From: Amoebophrya sp. A120
Lineage: Eukaryota > Sar > Dinophyceae > Syndiniales > Amoebophryaceae
NCBI GenBank assembly: GCA_905178155.1
Contig: CAJINV010000007.1
Span: 154,663-218,662, forward strand
Direction: 5' to 3'
Length of the DNA stretch: 64,000 bases
Part shown: positions 46,860 through 57,740 of the stretch, piece by piece
How positions within the stretch are numbered: the first letter of the stretch is position 1
Layout of the letters: each line of letters opens with the position of its first letter
Notes under the pieces: model-generated
What the model was told of the DNA's origin: nothing
The model's database searches: none
Seen by the model: only the letters and a program-made list of their open reading frames with translations
Program-made: the position numbers and the translations under genes

Positions 46860-48403
46860 TCAGGGGCACTGTTATCAAATGCAAATATGTCTGGGTCTGG
46901 AAGAGTGCATGTTTCTCATGCTTGTCTGGCATGACTCTTAACTCTGTCATGCACGTTACCCAAGAGCCCCTTTTTGCTGTTATGCAAAAACGTAGCTTGT
47001 CATGCAGAATTGGCAACACCTAGAAGCTCAAAAGCTTGTCATGCTGAGCCAGCACTTGTGGCCTCCTCATGATACGCCACCCAGCATCACGAGTTTCCAG
47101 ACCCAGACATATTTGCAATGCATAACTGTTTCGAAATCCATTTGCCGTCCGGATGGTAATCGCCGTAGAAACGCTGGCGTGCAGCGTTAAACTCCGGTTC
47201 AAGGTCTTCAGTCGCGGCTGCACTATATCCGGGGTCAAAAGCGCTACAGTGCAGCTCGTCCGGTTTTTTGGAACGTGAATTGCACCGGCAAGGCTGCGCA
47301 TCCGCGGACCCTGTCCGCATTCCGGTGAAGCTGGGCCCGCAGCACTGGGTGGCTTCCTTCCAGTCTATCGTGTCGAAATCCATCCCCCCGCGCGTGATGT
47401 ACCACACGTAGTCCCCTTTTATGACAGTGCACAACCCCCCCTCCCCCTCATTTGTACAACTGCGCGAACAGCAATACAAACACGAGCACACGTGGAGCCG
47501 GTGCATGACAAGTTCATGTGCCTAGTGTGCTAGTACTGTTTGGACTTCCGGAATCTCTCATGCATACAGTGCCACAGGGAAGCAAATGGATTTAGGCTTT
47601 TGCATTACAAATGAGGGGGAGCAGGGGGAGTTGTGCACGGTCATACCTTTGTTGTACGTGATAATAGGCCAGAAGCCGCGGGAAGAGCAATTTTTCAGGT
47701 CGTGGTCATACTTCGCCGCGCAGTCATCCTTCGTAACGACAAATTGGTAATCCGCATTGCAGTCGTACTTTTTGCAATCATCTTCGGGGGGGTCCTGTGC
47801 TGCTCCTTCAAGTTCATCCAGGTTACGATTAGAGAACCCTGACGAGGAGACACTCTTCGTCAGCTGCAGCCCTTGCTGCCCCGGAGTAGAACTCGTGGAG
47901 ACCACGCCCTTGACAACTATCGACACCGTTTCTCCCCCGCGCGTAGACGTCACATACCGCACTCCACCTTGCTCAAACGACGAGACCTGCTGGCGGGACG
48001 TAGTATCCTCTCCCTTCTCATCTTCTTGTTCGAGGAAGCTCGTGCCCTTCTTCAGGCCAAGCTTCGACGTGCCTGTTTGATGAAAAGACACGACAGGAGT
48101 GGACGACCCGACAGGCTCAGTGTTCTGCAAGTGCTCGACGTCCGAAGCATCTACCATGCTGGCAACTGTATCCGCGTTCTCAGCGGGCTTAATGTTATTC
48201 TTATCCAGCAGTCCCTCCGATAACATCGATTGCGGTTTTCCGTCGTCCTCGAGCTGCACCTCCTCCACCTTGTTGTACTTCGGTTCTTTTGCAGCGTCCT
48301 CGAGCTGCACCTCCTCCATTTTCGGATCGGCAGCAACGGAACGCAAAGCCCCCGCACAGGCCAAAAGAAAAATCGGAACGAGGGCACGCAGGTTTTTTGC
48401 CAT
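46860..48403 (-). CDS. Putative secreted protein, 351 aa, three exons
   Basis: ATG at 48403. Residues 1-25 form a signal peptide (MAKNLRALVPIFLLACAGAL, then RSVAA). An EEVQLED motif is repeated near residues 30 and 47. The middle is Ser/Thr-rich. The C-terminal half has about a dozen Cys (DDCKKYDCNADY, NCSSRGFW, TQCCGPSF, QPCRCNS), suggesting a disulfide-bonded extracellular domain. Exons are 48403-47646, 47419-47125 and 46872-46860; removing two introners and two 5-bp copies gives 352 codons ending …WISKQCP. The last exon adds only three residues and the stop. In a parasite it could be exported to the host interface, but no family is recognised. Confidence 0.75.
46873..47124. mobile_element. 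Introner, family A (252 bp)
   Basis: TSD actgt/actgt. Second intron of the secreted-protein gene, ten bases before its stop codon. Interior is a close match to 25493-25745. Confidence 0.9.
47420..47645. mobile_element. Introner, family E (226 bp)
   Basis: TSD ccttt/ccttt. First intron of the secreted-protein gene. Confidence 0.9.
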
Positions 48404-50121
48404 CTTTGCTAGTGCTGAGGAAGTGAAGTCTACTTGTTGTTTAACTTTAAGTTTATTCTTTCTGCATCAAGTTCTTGTTTTTTTATTTTTCGCGTCGTAA
48501 TATGATGCTCGTCAGTTCTTGTAGTTGGATGTTGATGAACAAGATGCTCTTTTATTTTCCACAAGATGAATCACGCTTTTTTTTCCCACCAGAATATTGA
48601 TTCTATCTGATGTTGACTTTGCAACTTTATTCACAGCACAGAAGGAGAAGCGCCCTTATACCAGTATTGTACAATAAGCGAAACTGTTTTATATATTTCA
48701 AACGTTAATGAATCTTCGTAGTCGTGGATGTTGATAGCATACTATCGGCTCACAACTCTCAGCGCATCACCGAGTGGTTTTGCGATCGCCTTGATTTGAG
48801 TTTTACCGACGCTAGGGCAATTACCACTCAGTTGTGCGTAGATCCGAAAGCGATCCCTGCGCTGATGACCGATAGCGTGACATCAACCAGGATCCTCTCT
48901 AGTAATATTTTCGACCATTTCTGCTCACCCTATTTGTTGTTGATCCATTTTCTCATGCCAAAAGGACTTTTATTTTCTGGCAACAAATCTCAATTTGAGC
49001 AGCACATTCTGATCGCCACAATCAAATTCTCAATGAACTTGTTCTTTTTCGACTAAAACAAAACCGAGCGAAGATTTAGCTGGCAACAACATGGAAACAC
49101 GATTTATTTTTTGCCCAATAGGAAGAAACCGATGTTGAGCAAAGGAAAGGCACACTCTTGAAAGGCCGTGACAGTACTTCAGCGCATCCTCTCAGGGAGA
49201 GCGAGTAACCACTCATCTCGCGTTAGTTTACAACTATGTAGTGACAACAAAGCAGCCACTCGAGCCCGACGTAGCTCCAGCTGTACACAGAACAAGATCG
49301 CGAAGCCCCAAATATGATCGCGAGGCCGCAAACTTGGACTTGCTTGCTTTTCCTAGAATTTTTCAGCCTGCTCCCAAGACCCGCACATCAACCACATACA
49401 CACATCTCACACCTGTTGTACTTACAACTCTCGACGTGGAATTTGGTCCCGTCGTACCTATCACTGAGAAAAGCTGCGAAGGTGCCACAACAAGCATGGG
49501 AATTATATGTAGATCGCTACGGAATGTGGTGGTCGGTAAGGAGGCTAGTACATACTCTTCACTATAGTAAATCCCAGGGGGAAAAAAAAAAGTTGATTGT
49601 TGTCCTGTAGGTCTAAACTAAACTTGATTTTTCAACTTTGGACGACGAACTAATTCATGATTTTCCGCCTCTTCGCGAACTAATTCATGACTTTGACTCC
49701 TGTAAGTACACTTTATTATTTGTTCTCCTTTGAATCATACACTCCTACTTTTTTTGCTAGGCACAATATGCGAGTATCTCCCTGTGCTTCTTGATGGTCT
49801 TGGCTAGGTATTTTTGCCCCAACGAGGACTAGAGAAATCTTATTCTCTGGCATAATTGTCTCTTCTCACGAGAAAACATCTTCTCGTCGTTCACTTTTCA
49901 AGGCAGATGGATATGGAATGATGTGTCGGAGGTTTTTCTCGTCTCCCGATGTCACTATTTGGTACTTATTTGTTGGAAATAATATATGTATCATGCGCAC
50001 GCCAGAGGAGGACAATGTGTAGATCCCTACATGAGCTACTTCAGAAAGCTGGCGGAGTTCGCGGGGGCGGGCAGCTTCATCTTTTTATAGTAGAAGTAGT
50101 AACTATAGATACTCTTATAAT
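48404..50121. other. Intergenic, two weak plus-strand ORFs
   Basis: About 1.7 kb. Plus-strand frames at 48724-49056 (110 aa) and 49241-49567 (108 aa) start with ATG but have no recognisable domain and no supporting context. A near-direct repeat GAACTAATTCATGA occurs at about 49647 and 49677. Otherwise AT-rich. Confidence 0.4.
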
Positions 50122-50880
50122 TTACAAACTAAGTAACTGCGTTGCGTCGTCTGAAGCAGAAGCTAACAACGACGCCTTCCTGCTCTCCTTCTCAACCAGC
50201 AGCTGGGCATCGCGCAGCTTCTCGCCGATGCGGCGCAATTCCTCCTTTTCGCTCCCCCATTTGAGGGCAATAAAATCCTGAACCTTATCGCGCAACTCCG
50301 TCAGAAGCTTACTCACCGTATCCCGTTGCGCCCACGCGTCCTTCACCGAAGTGCTGACGCCTGTTCGTGTGTCCGTCGGTTTACCTTTGCGCAAAGAGCC
50401 GTCTTCGCGGAACAGAACATCTGCATGACTGCTGGTCGGCAACAGCACCTGGTGTGTCTTGTATTCGATTCGGGGCACCCAGTTCGGCGGGGCAGTAGAA
50501 GAAGTTCTCGTCCAACTAGTAGAACTACTAGTGCTTGTCGGCGGGGCACTAGAAGAAGTTCTTCGACTAGTAGAACTGCCAGTGCTTCTAGAAGAGGTTC
50601 TACTCCTGCTCCTGCTGCGACTTCTTCTTCTCCAATCTCCTCGTGTGGAGGATGAGGAGCCGGCGCCCGGCAGCGTGGTCGTGTCAACATTTTCCGTCTC
50701 TCCTCCATCCGAAGAAGGAAACTCCTCTTGGAATTCCTTGATTTCATCTACTGCCTCCTTCGAAACAAGCTCCAATGTGTCGACTTCATTTGCCACCGTC
50801 TGGAATTCCGTCTGTAATCGCTGTATCAAAACGAAAAGTTGTGTAGCCCCGCAATTACGCTCAGAAAGGCGACGAGGCAT
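50122..50880 (-). CDS. Unknown protein with Arg-Ser-rich linker, 252 aa, intronless
   Basis: ATG at 50880, stop at 50122. Two predicted helical parts (residues about 15-52, and 185-250, rich in E, K, R, L) flank a low-complexity RS/TS linker (RRRSRSRSRSRTSSRS, then SSAPPTSTSSSTSW). Short direct repeats in the DNA near 50490-50610 (AGAAGTTCT, CTAGTAGAACT) suggest the linker grew by slippage. RS linkers occur in splicing factors, but there is no RNA-recognition motif here, so no function is assigned. No introner. Confidence 0.65.
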   Translation of the reverse strand: MPRRLSERNCGATQLFVLIQRLQTEFQTVANEVDTLELVSKEAVDEIKEFQEEFPSSDGGETENVDTTTLPGAGSSSSTRGDWRRRSRSRSRSRTSSRSTGSSTSRRTSSSAPPTSTSSSTSWTRTSSTAPPNWVPRIEYKTHQVLLPTSSHADVLFREDGSLRKGKPTDTRTGVSTSVKDAWAQRDTVSKLLTELRDKVQDFIALKWGSEKEELRRIGEKLRDAQLLVEKESRKASLLASASDDATQLLSL

Positions 50881-51096
50881 CTGATATTTTTCCTCTGCAA
50901 TACGAAATAAGCTCGCCTTGTTCTTCTAGTTGTACATGGAAATAGAAACTTTTGACGCGCATCGACGGACAAGGACGACGCATCGATCTTTTAATTTAGG
51001 AGAATGATCTTCTAGGCCAAAAATTATGCAGGAGATTTTCAGCCTCATCAACCCTTGAGAGACAGGACGTAGCACAAGATATACCATGCACCGCTA
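50881..51096. other. Short intergenic spacer
   Basis: 216 bp between the stop of the 420-aa gene and the start of the 252-aa gene, both on the minus strand. Nothing recognised. Confidence 0.5.
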
Positions 51097-52359
51097 TCAA
51101 GCAGAAATTTGGAATAAAGCTGCTCTGGCGCTGGCCTGCAAGTTTGTCATGCAAAAATGCAAACAATTCTTTTCCACAGAAAACAACTCTATGGGCACGA
51201 CTGCAGGGGCGCAACTTTTCAGCAGGATATGCTCCAGCTCCGGTTCCAAGGCAGCCATGGCTTCGATTGCCTCCTCCAAGTCCACGAAACCGATTCTCTC
51301 AAGTTTGTCATGCGCGGCGCCCAAGTCGTGGCTCAAGGTTGTAGGCGTGACCTCATTCTCATGGGCGGCCATCAGCTGCGCGAGCGCACCACCGGCCTTC
51401 TTGCTGAGCCACTTCTTCACTGGCTTTCGCTCTACTAGAACCAGCCCCTTGAAGGAGGTCGTGTTATGGTCCTCATCGTGTTCGTCGTCCGTGTCCTCTG
51501 CGACCAAGTGTGCCCGAGCTTCCTGCAGTTTCTGCTTCACATAATTGCGGTGTGTTTCAATGTCGCTGAGCACACGCTGCAGGCTCTCCACCCGAGACCA
51601 CTCGGCCTCGACGCCGTCTAGAAGTGCTTGCTGCAGCAGCTCCTGGTCGGTTATGTCAGACGACGAGGACGTGGAGAACACGCGCTCGGCCCAAACGCGG
51701 TCGGCGCTGTCTTTCACAATTTCCTCCGCCGCCAGAACCGCCTTCCTCGCCAGTTTGGTACGAGCTTCTGCGCCGGCAAGATTGGCACGCAAATTCAACG
51801 ATGATTCATAGGCTGATAGTCCTTGTGATAACTCGCGTCGTGGTCCTGCTGGCGATGCAGCTGGCGCGATCTCTTTCACCACTTGTTCCACCACTGCTCC
51901 TTGATGTTCCTTTTCACCCGCCGCGACAGGAGCCGCTTCATCCACGAAAGCTCCAAGTCGACGAAACGGAGGAAGAAGCGTCTGCTTCCCCCGCAATCTG
52001 TATTTTTTCGGGCCTGCCGACTGGAGCACTCGCTTATTTTTGTTTTCTACAGGAAGCAGCTTCTGCTTCCCCCGCAATCTGTATTTCGGGCCTGCCGACT
52101 GACCACGCACTCGGTTATTTTTCAAGGAAGCAAGCGCTTGTTGCTCTCCCCCTTTTTTGCCCTGGTTCGGTCGTGTGGATCCGGGACTTCTAGTAGATAA
52201 AAAGAAGTCGCCGGAAGTTGTAGATACGGGCTGCTTCTTACTCAATCGTGGCGTTGCTCCTCCTTCATCTAGGTCAAACCTTCTCTTGCGCGGCGTGCCC
52301 CCTCCCTCGACGAGCGCAACAAGCAACGAGAACGCGATGCCTAACGAGGCCCTTCTCAT
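51097..52359 (-). CDS. Putative secreted protein, 420 aa, intronless
   Basis: ATG at 52359. The N-terminus MRRASLGIAFSLLVALVEGG looks like a signal peptide, followed by a basic region. A 16-residue block (QSAGPKYRLRGKQKLLP) is repeated about 27 residues later, matching a DNA direct repeat at about 51976-52023 and 52064-52099. Residues about 175-320 are predicted helical and charged. The C-terminal 25 residues (from SVEKNCLHFCMTNLQ) are encoded by sequence that resembles the inside of introner elements, so the true end may differ. No family recognised. Confidence 0.65.
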   Translation of the reverse strand: MRRASLGIAFSLLVALVEGGGTPRKRRFDLDEGGATPRLSKKQPVSTTSGDFFLSTRSPGSTRPNQGKKGGEQQALASLKNNRVRGQSAGPKYRLRGKQKLLPVENKNKRVLQSAGPKKYRLRGKQTLLPPFRRLGAFVDEAAPVAAGEKEHQGAVVEQVVKEIAPAASPAGPRRELSQGLSAYESSLNLRANLAGAEARTKLARKAVLAAEEIVKDSADRVWAERVFSTSSSSDITDQELLQQALLDGVEAEWSRVESLQRVLSDIETHRNYVKQKLQEARAHLVAEDTDDEHDEDHNTTSFKGLVLVERKPVKKWLSKKAGGALAQLMAAHENEVTPTTLSHDLGAAHDKLERIGFVDLEEAIEAMAALEPELEHILLKSCAPAVVPIELFSVEKNCLHFCMTNLQASARAALFQISA

Positions 52360-53389
52360 GGTGCCAACTACTTTTTTGATTTCTCGATAATTATTAACTC
52401 AAGTACTTTATTGAAGATTTCAAAATTGCGGAATTACCGGTTTTCGTCCGCCGGTACAAGTAAAACCCGTCTTATCTAGAAGTAGTAAATACTTTGACAA
52501 TTTGGGGTAAACAATTCGATAGAAGATGTCACGGGGGATTGGTCTCACTGTGCACCTAGAAGTTGTACGCAAGGGCGGCGGGAAATCTTGGAAGGGGTAC
52601 CACCACCGCTGGGTAGAAAATTATAACAAAAGCAAAACAATAAAATCAAAATATAGACCTGGAACCAGCTACAAACATTTATATATGCGGAAGTATCTTG
52701 GCAATTCAGTTTGGTAGAGCTGGTCGTGCGTCAACTATAATGATGTACTACGAGCGATGAAAGGTTTCAATTGTTTCGCGGGTAGGGTAGGGGTAGTTTC
52801 TTTTTACTTTGGCTAGAGCGTCAAAACAACCAAAACTGTAGTTGTTGATGTTATTGAGGGTGATTTTGTTTTTGGTCATCTCTGGTCCTCCCAGACAGAG
52901 TGCTGCAAATTATGGCCTTGTTCATCATGATTTCGTATTTCGACTACCTTATCGTTTCTCACAGGGACACCTTGGAGATGGATCTGTCTGTATTTTTCGG
53001 AGAAAATCATGAAGATTTTGTCGTTCGAAGGAAACCGATAAGATTTCTGTGCTGCACTTCCTTGTAATTCAAATTTATTCACTTGATGGACCGAACAACT
53101 GCTCAAGATGCTTTTGCTGGATCTTCGTCTTCATGTGAATTTCATAATTTGGAATTGGATTTGGAATTGGACCGTCAGACTTTTACAGAAATTTCATGGA
53201 GCTACTTTTTCCCTGACGCGAAACTACTCTTATTTTCAACAACATTTTGAGGCCTCCATCTTCATTAGAACATCAACCTCGGGTCGGGCTGATTAGGCCT
53301 CCGCGAAGACAACTACTGCGACTCTAAGCCTTAGACTTTAAGCCTTAGACTGTCCCTGTTCGATCCCTTGGCTGAACTACTAGTGAAAA
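52360..53389. other. Intergenic, nothing recognised
   Basis: About 1 kb upstream of the 420-aa gene, AT-rich, with no gene-like ORF or introner. Confidence 0.5.
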
Positions 53390-56300
53390 CAAGTCCGGTT
53401 TTGTTTCTCCCGGTATAGCAACTCGCCATCCGCGAGAAGCAAAAAAAAGGCCCCGGAGACCCGGAATGCAAAACCCAAGACCTCGACCACACCATCGCGG
53501 AAAAAATCCGCTAAGCAAAAAAAGCTGCTTTCGTTGGATAGCAACTTTGCTCCGGACCCCAGACCCTTCGCCGGTGGTAGAAATGGTGGCAACAGCTCCT
53601 GTTTTGCTTCTCCCGGTATAGCAACTCGCCATCCGCGAGGAGCAAAAAAAAGGCCCGGGGAACCCGGGATGCAAAACCCAAGACCTCGACCACACCATCG
53701 CGCAAAAAATCCGCCAAGCAAAAAAAGGTGCTTTCGTTGGATAGCAACTTTGCTCCGGACCCAAGAAGCAAAATTTGGGCTCCGGAGGGGCGCACGCGGC
53801 ATCCTGGGCAAACGAGCATACCCCCGTCGCTGCTATCTGCAGACCAAAAAAGCTTGCTTTTGTGACGTAGCAACTTTGCTCCAGCGCAAACAACCCCAAA
53901 CCCTATCCAAAGAGCAGCAACAGCTCCGGTTTTTGTTTTGTCACAAAAAATCCAAGGGCCGACGAGAAGCCAAATATGGGCTGCGGAGAGGCACAAGCGG
54001 CGCCCTGGGCAAACGAGCATACCCCCGTCGCTGCTATATGCAGACCGAAAAAAACTGCTTTGGTGCCGTAGCAGTTTTGCTCCAGCGCAAACAACCCCAA
54101 ACCCTATCCAAAGAGCAGCAACAGCTCCTGTTTTTGTATTGTCGCAAAAAATCCAAGTGCTGGCTAGAAGCAAAATTTGGGGTCCGGAGAGGCACCAGCG
54201 GCATGCTGGGCAAACGAGCATACCCTCGCTGCTGCTATCTGCAGACCAAAAAAGCTTGCTTTTGTGACGTAGCAACTTTGCTCCAGCGCAAACAACCCCA
54301 AACCCTATCCAAAGAGCAGCAACAGCTCCTGTTTTTGTTTTTTCACAAAAAATCCCAGGGCCGACGAGAAGCAAAATATGGGCTCCGGAGAGGCACCAGC
54401 GGCATCCTGGGCAAACGAGCATACCCTCGCTGCTGCTATCTGCAGACCAAAAAAGCTTGCTTTTGTGACGTAGCAACTTTGCTCCAGCGCAAACAACCCC
54501 AAACCCTATCCAAAGAGCAGCAACAGCTCCTGTTTTTGTTTTTTCACAAAAAATCCCAGGGCCGACGAGAAGCAAAATATGGGCTCCGAAGAGGCACCAG
54601 CGGCATCCTGGGCAAACGAGCATACCCTCGCTGCTGCTATCTGCAGACCAAAAAAGCTTGCTTTTGTGACGTAGCAGCTTTGCTCCACCGCAAACAACAG
54701 CAAACCCTATCCAAAGAGCAGCCACATCTCCTGTCTTTGTTTTGTCAGAAAAAATCCAAGTGCTGGCAAGAAGCAAAATTTGGGGTCCGGAGAGGCACCA
54801 GCGGCATCCTGGGCAAACGAGCATACCCTCGCTGCTGCTATCTGCAGACCAAAAAAGCTTGCTTTTGTGACGTAGCAACTTTGCTCCAGCGCAAACAACC
54901 CCAATAAACCCTATCCAAAGAGTAGCAACAGCTCCTGTTTTTGTTTTGTCGCAAAAAATTCAAGTGCTGGCAAGAAGCAAAATTTGGGCTCCGGAGAGGC
55001 ACACGCGGCACCCTGGGCAAACGAGCATACCCTCGCTGCTGCTATCTGGAGACCATAAAAACCTGCTTTGATGGCGTAGCAGTTTTGCTCCAGCGCAAAC
55101 AACCCCAAACCCTATCCAAAGAGCAGCAACAGCTCCTGTTTTTGTTTTGTCACAAAAAATCCAAGTGCTGGCAAGAAGCAAAATTTGGGCTCCGGAGAGG
55201 CACACGCGGCACCCTGGGCAAACGAGCATACCCTCGCTGCTGCTATCTGCAGACCAAAACAAGCCTGCTTTGGTGCCGTAGCAGTTTTGCTCCAGCGCAA
55301 ATAACCCCAAACCCTATCCAAAGAGCAGCAACAGCTCCTGTTTTTGTATTGTCGCAAAAAATCCAAGTGCTGGCAAGAAGCAAAATATGGGCTCCGGAGA
55401 GGCGCAAGCGGCACCCTGGGCAAACGAGCATACCCTCGCTGCTGCTATCTGGAGACCAAAAAAACCTGCTTTGATGGCGTAGCAGTTTTGCTCCAGCGCA
55501 AACAACCCCAAACCCTATCCAAAGAGCAGCAACAGCTCCTGTTTTTGTTTTTTCGCAAAAAATCCAAGGGCCGACGAGAAGCAAAATATGGGCTGCGGAG
55601 GTGCACAAGCGGCACCCTGGGCAAACGAGCATACCCTCGCTGCTGCTATCTGGAGACCAAAAAAGTTTGCTTTTGTGATGTTGCAACTTTGCTCCAACGC
55701 AAACAACCCCAAACCCTATCCAAAGAGCAGCAACAGCTCCTGTTTTTGTTTTGTCACAAAAAATCCAAGTGCTGGCAAGAAGCAAAATTTCGGCTCCGGA
55801 GGGGCACAAGCGGCACCCTGGGCAAACGAGCATACCCTCGCCGCTGCTATCTGGAGACCAAAAAATTCTGCTTTGGTGCCGTCGCAGTTTTGCTCCAGCG
55901 CACACAACCCCAAACACCTGTCGATCCAAAGAGCACCAACAGCTCCTGTTTCTGTTTTGTCACAAAAAATCCAAGTGCTGGCAAGAAGAAAAATATGGGC
56001 TGCGGAGGGGCACAAGCGGCACCCTGGGCAAACGAGCATAGCCTCGCTGCTGCTATCTGGAGACCAAAAAAACCTGCTTTGGTGCCGTAGCAGTTTTGCT
56101 CCAGCGCAAACAACCCCAAACCCTATCCAAAGAGCAGCAACAGCTCCTGTTTTTGTTTTGTCACAATGAATCCCAGCGCCGGGAAGAAGCAAAATATGGG
56201 CTGCGGAGGGGCACAAGCGGCAACCTGGGCAAACGAGCATACCCTCGCTGCTGCTATCTGCAGACCGAAAAAAGGCGCTCTCGTGATGTTGCAGCTTTGC

Positions 56301-57290
56301 TCCAGCGCAAACAACCCCAAACCCTATCCAAAGAGCAGCAGCAGCTCCTGTTTTTGTTTTTTCACAAAAAATCCCAGGGCAGACGAGAAGCAAAATATGG
56401 GCTCCGGGGAGGCACACGCCGCACCCTGGGCAAACGAGCATACCCTCGCTGCTGCTATCTGGAGACCAAAAAAGCCTGCTTTGGTGCCGTAGCAGTTTTG
56501 CTCCAGCGCAAACAACCCCAAACCCTATCCAAAGAGCAGCAACAGCTCCTGTTTTTGTTTTGTCACAAGAAATCCCACCGCCGGGAAGAAGCAAAATTTG
56601 GGCTCCGGAGAGGCACAAGCGGCACCCTGGGCAAACGAGCATACCCTCGCTGCTGCTATCTGGAGACCAAAAAAGCCTGCTTTGGTGCCGTAGCAGTTTT
56701 GCTCCAGCGCAAACAACCCCAAACCCTATCCAAAGAGCAGCAACAGCTCCTGTTTTTGTTTTGTCACAAGAAATCCCACCGCCGGGAAGAAGCAAAATTT
56801 GGGCTCCGGAGAGGCACAAGCGGCACCCTGGGCAAACGAGCATACCCTCGCTGCTGCTATCTGGAGACCAAAAAAAGGCGCTTTTGTGATGTTGCACCTT
56901 TGCTCCGGCGCAAACAACCCCAAACCCTATCCAAAGAGCAGCAACAGCTCCTGTTTTTGTGATGTCACAAGAAATCCAAGTGCTGGAAAGAAGCAAAATT
57001 TCGGCTCCGGAGAGGCACAAGCGGCACCCTGGGCAAACGAGCATACCCTCGCTGCTGCTATCTGGAGACCGAAAAAAGGCGCTTTTGTGGTGTTGCAGCT
57101 TTGCTATGCGGGAAAGCTGCTCCGAACTTTGTTGTCCTAATGGCGTCAGCTCGTGTTTTGCTTTTCTCGTCAGGGAATCCCGCCACACACGAAAGGCAAA
57201 AACTGCTATCCAGACACCGAAAAAAACTGCTTTTGTAATGTGGCAGTTTTGCTCTAGCGCCGCCCGGCCCCAACCTTCATTCAAATAGCA
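53390..57290. repeat. 201-bp tandem array, about 18 units
   Basis: The marker CCAAAGAGCAG recurs about every 201 bp from 53908 to 56931 (16 times), with related 203-bp units at 53390-53780 and a degenerate unit near 57070-57290. Each unit contains GGGCAAACGAGCATACCCTC and GTTTTTGTTTTGTCACAAAA. The unit is open in several frames of both strands and 201 is divisible by three, so long ORFs arise (455 aa at 53511-54878 minus, 522 aa at 55716-57284 minus, 457 aa at 53534-54907 plus). The 67-residue periodic peptides look like no known domain; I treat the array as noncoding. Confidence 0.93.
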
Positions 57291-57740
57291 GGCACAGTTC
57301 GTGTTGTATGCTATCCTCTCGCAAGATGAGACTCTAGCTTTCTTCGAACAAAAGGAACAAACGCGTAGTTCCGAAAATGAGACAATCCAAGATGCAAACG
57401 AGCACTGGCTCGTTGCTGCTACTTATCTGGGGGGCGAAGAAAGACGTGCTACTCCAGTTTCAAAAAAAGCTGTCGTGCCTGTGCGTTGTACAACATAGAC
57501 ATCATCTTGAGGGTTTTCAACCTTGCATTTGGTACTAACTATCCAGGATCAGTGGCTCTTACCACTACCACCACTAGCAATTGTCAGCATTACATCTTTT
57601 CTCTACTGACGGTGAGGAACGTCCTGGCTCGATCGCGTCAAACGGTAAAAAATCATATCATAAATATGCGTTTTTTGGTACCGAAACAACAGGCATAATC
57701 ATAAATTATTATGAAAATGAAACTTTCCTCCTCTTCAACC
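57291..57740. other. Intergenic, nothing recognised
   Basis: Between the 201-bp array and the stop of the lipid kinase gene. No supported feature. Confidence 0.5.

Noticed and set aside
48724-49567. Two plus-strand ORFs of 110 and 108 aa as genes
   Set aside because: No domain, opposite strand to all other genes, and lengths expected by chance in this composition.
50570-50660. SR-type splicing factor for the 252-aa gene
   Set aside because: Only an RS-rich linker is present, with no RNA-recognition motif.
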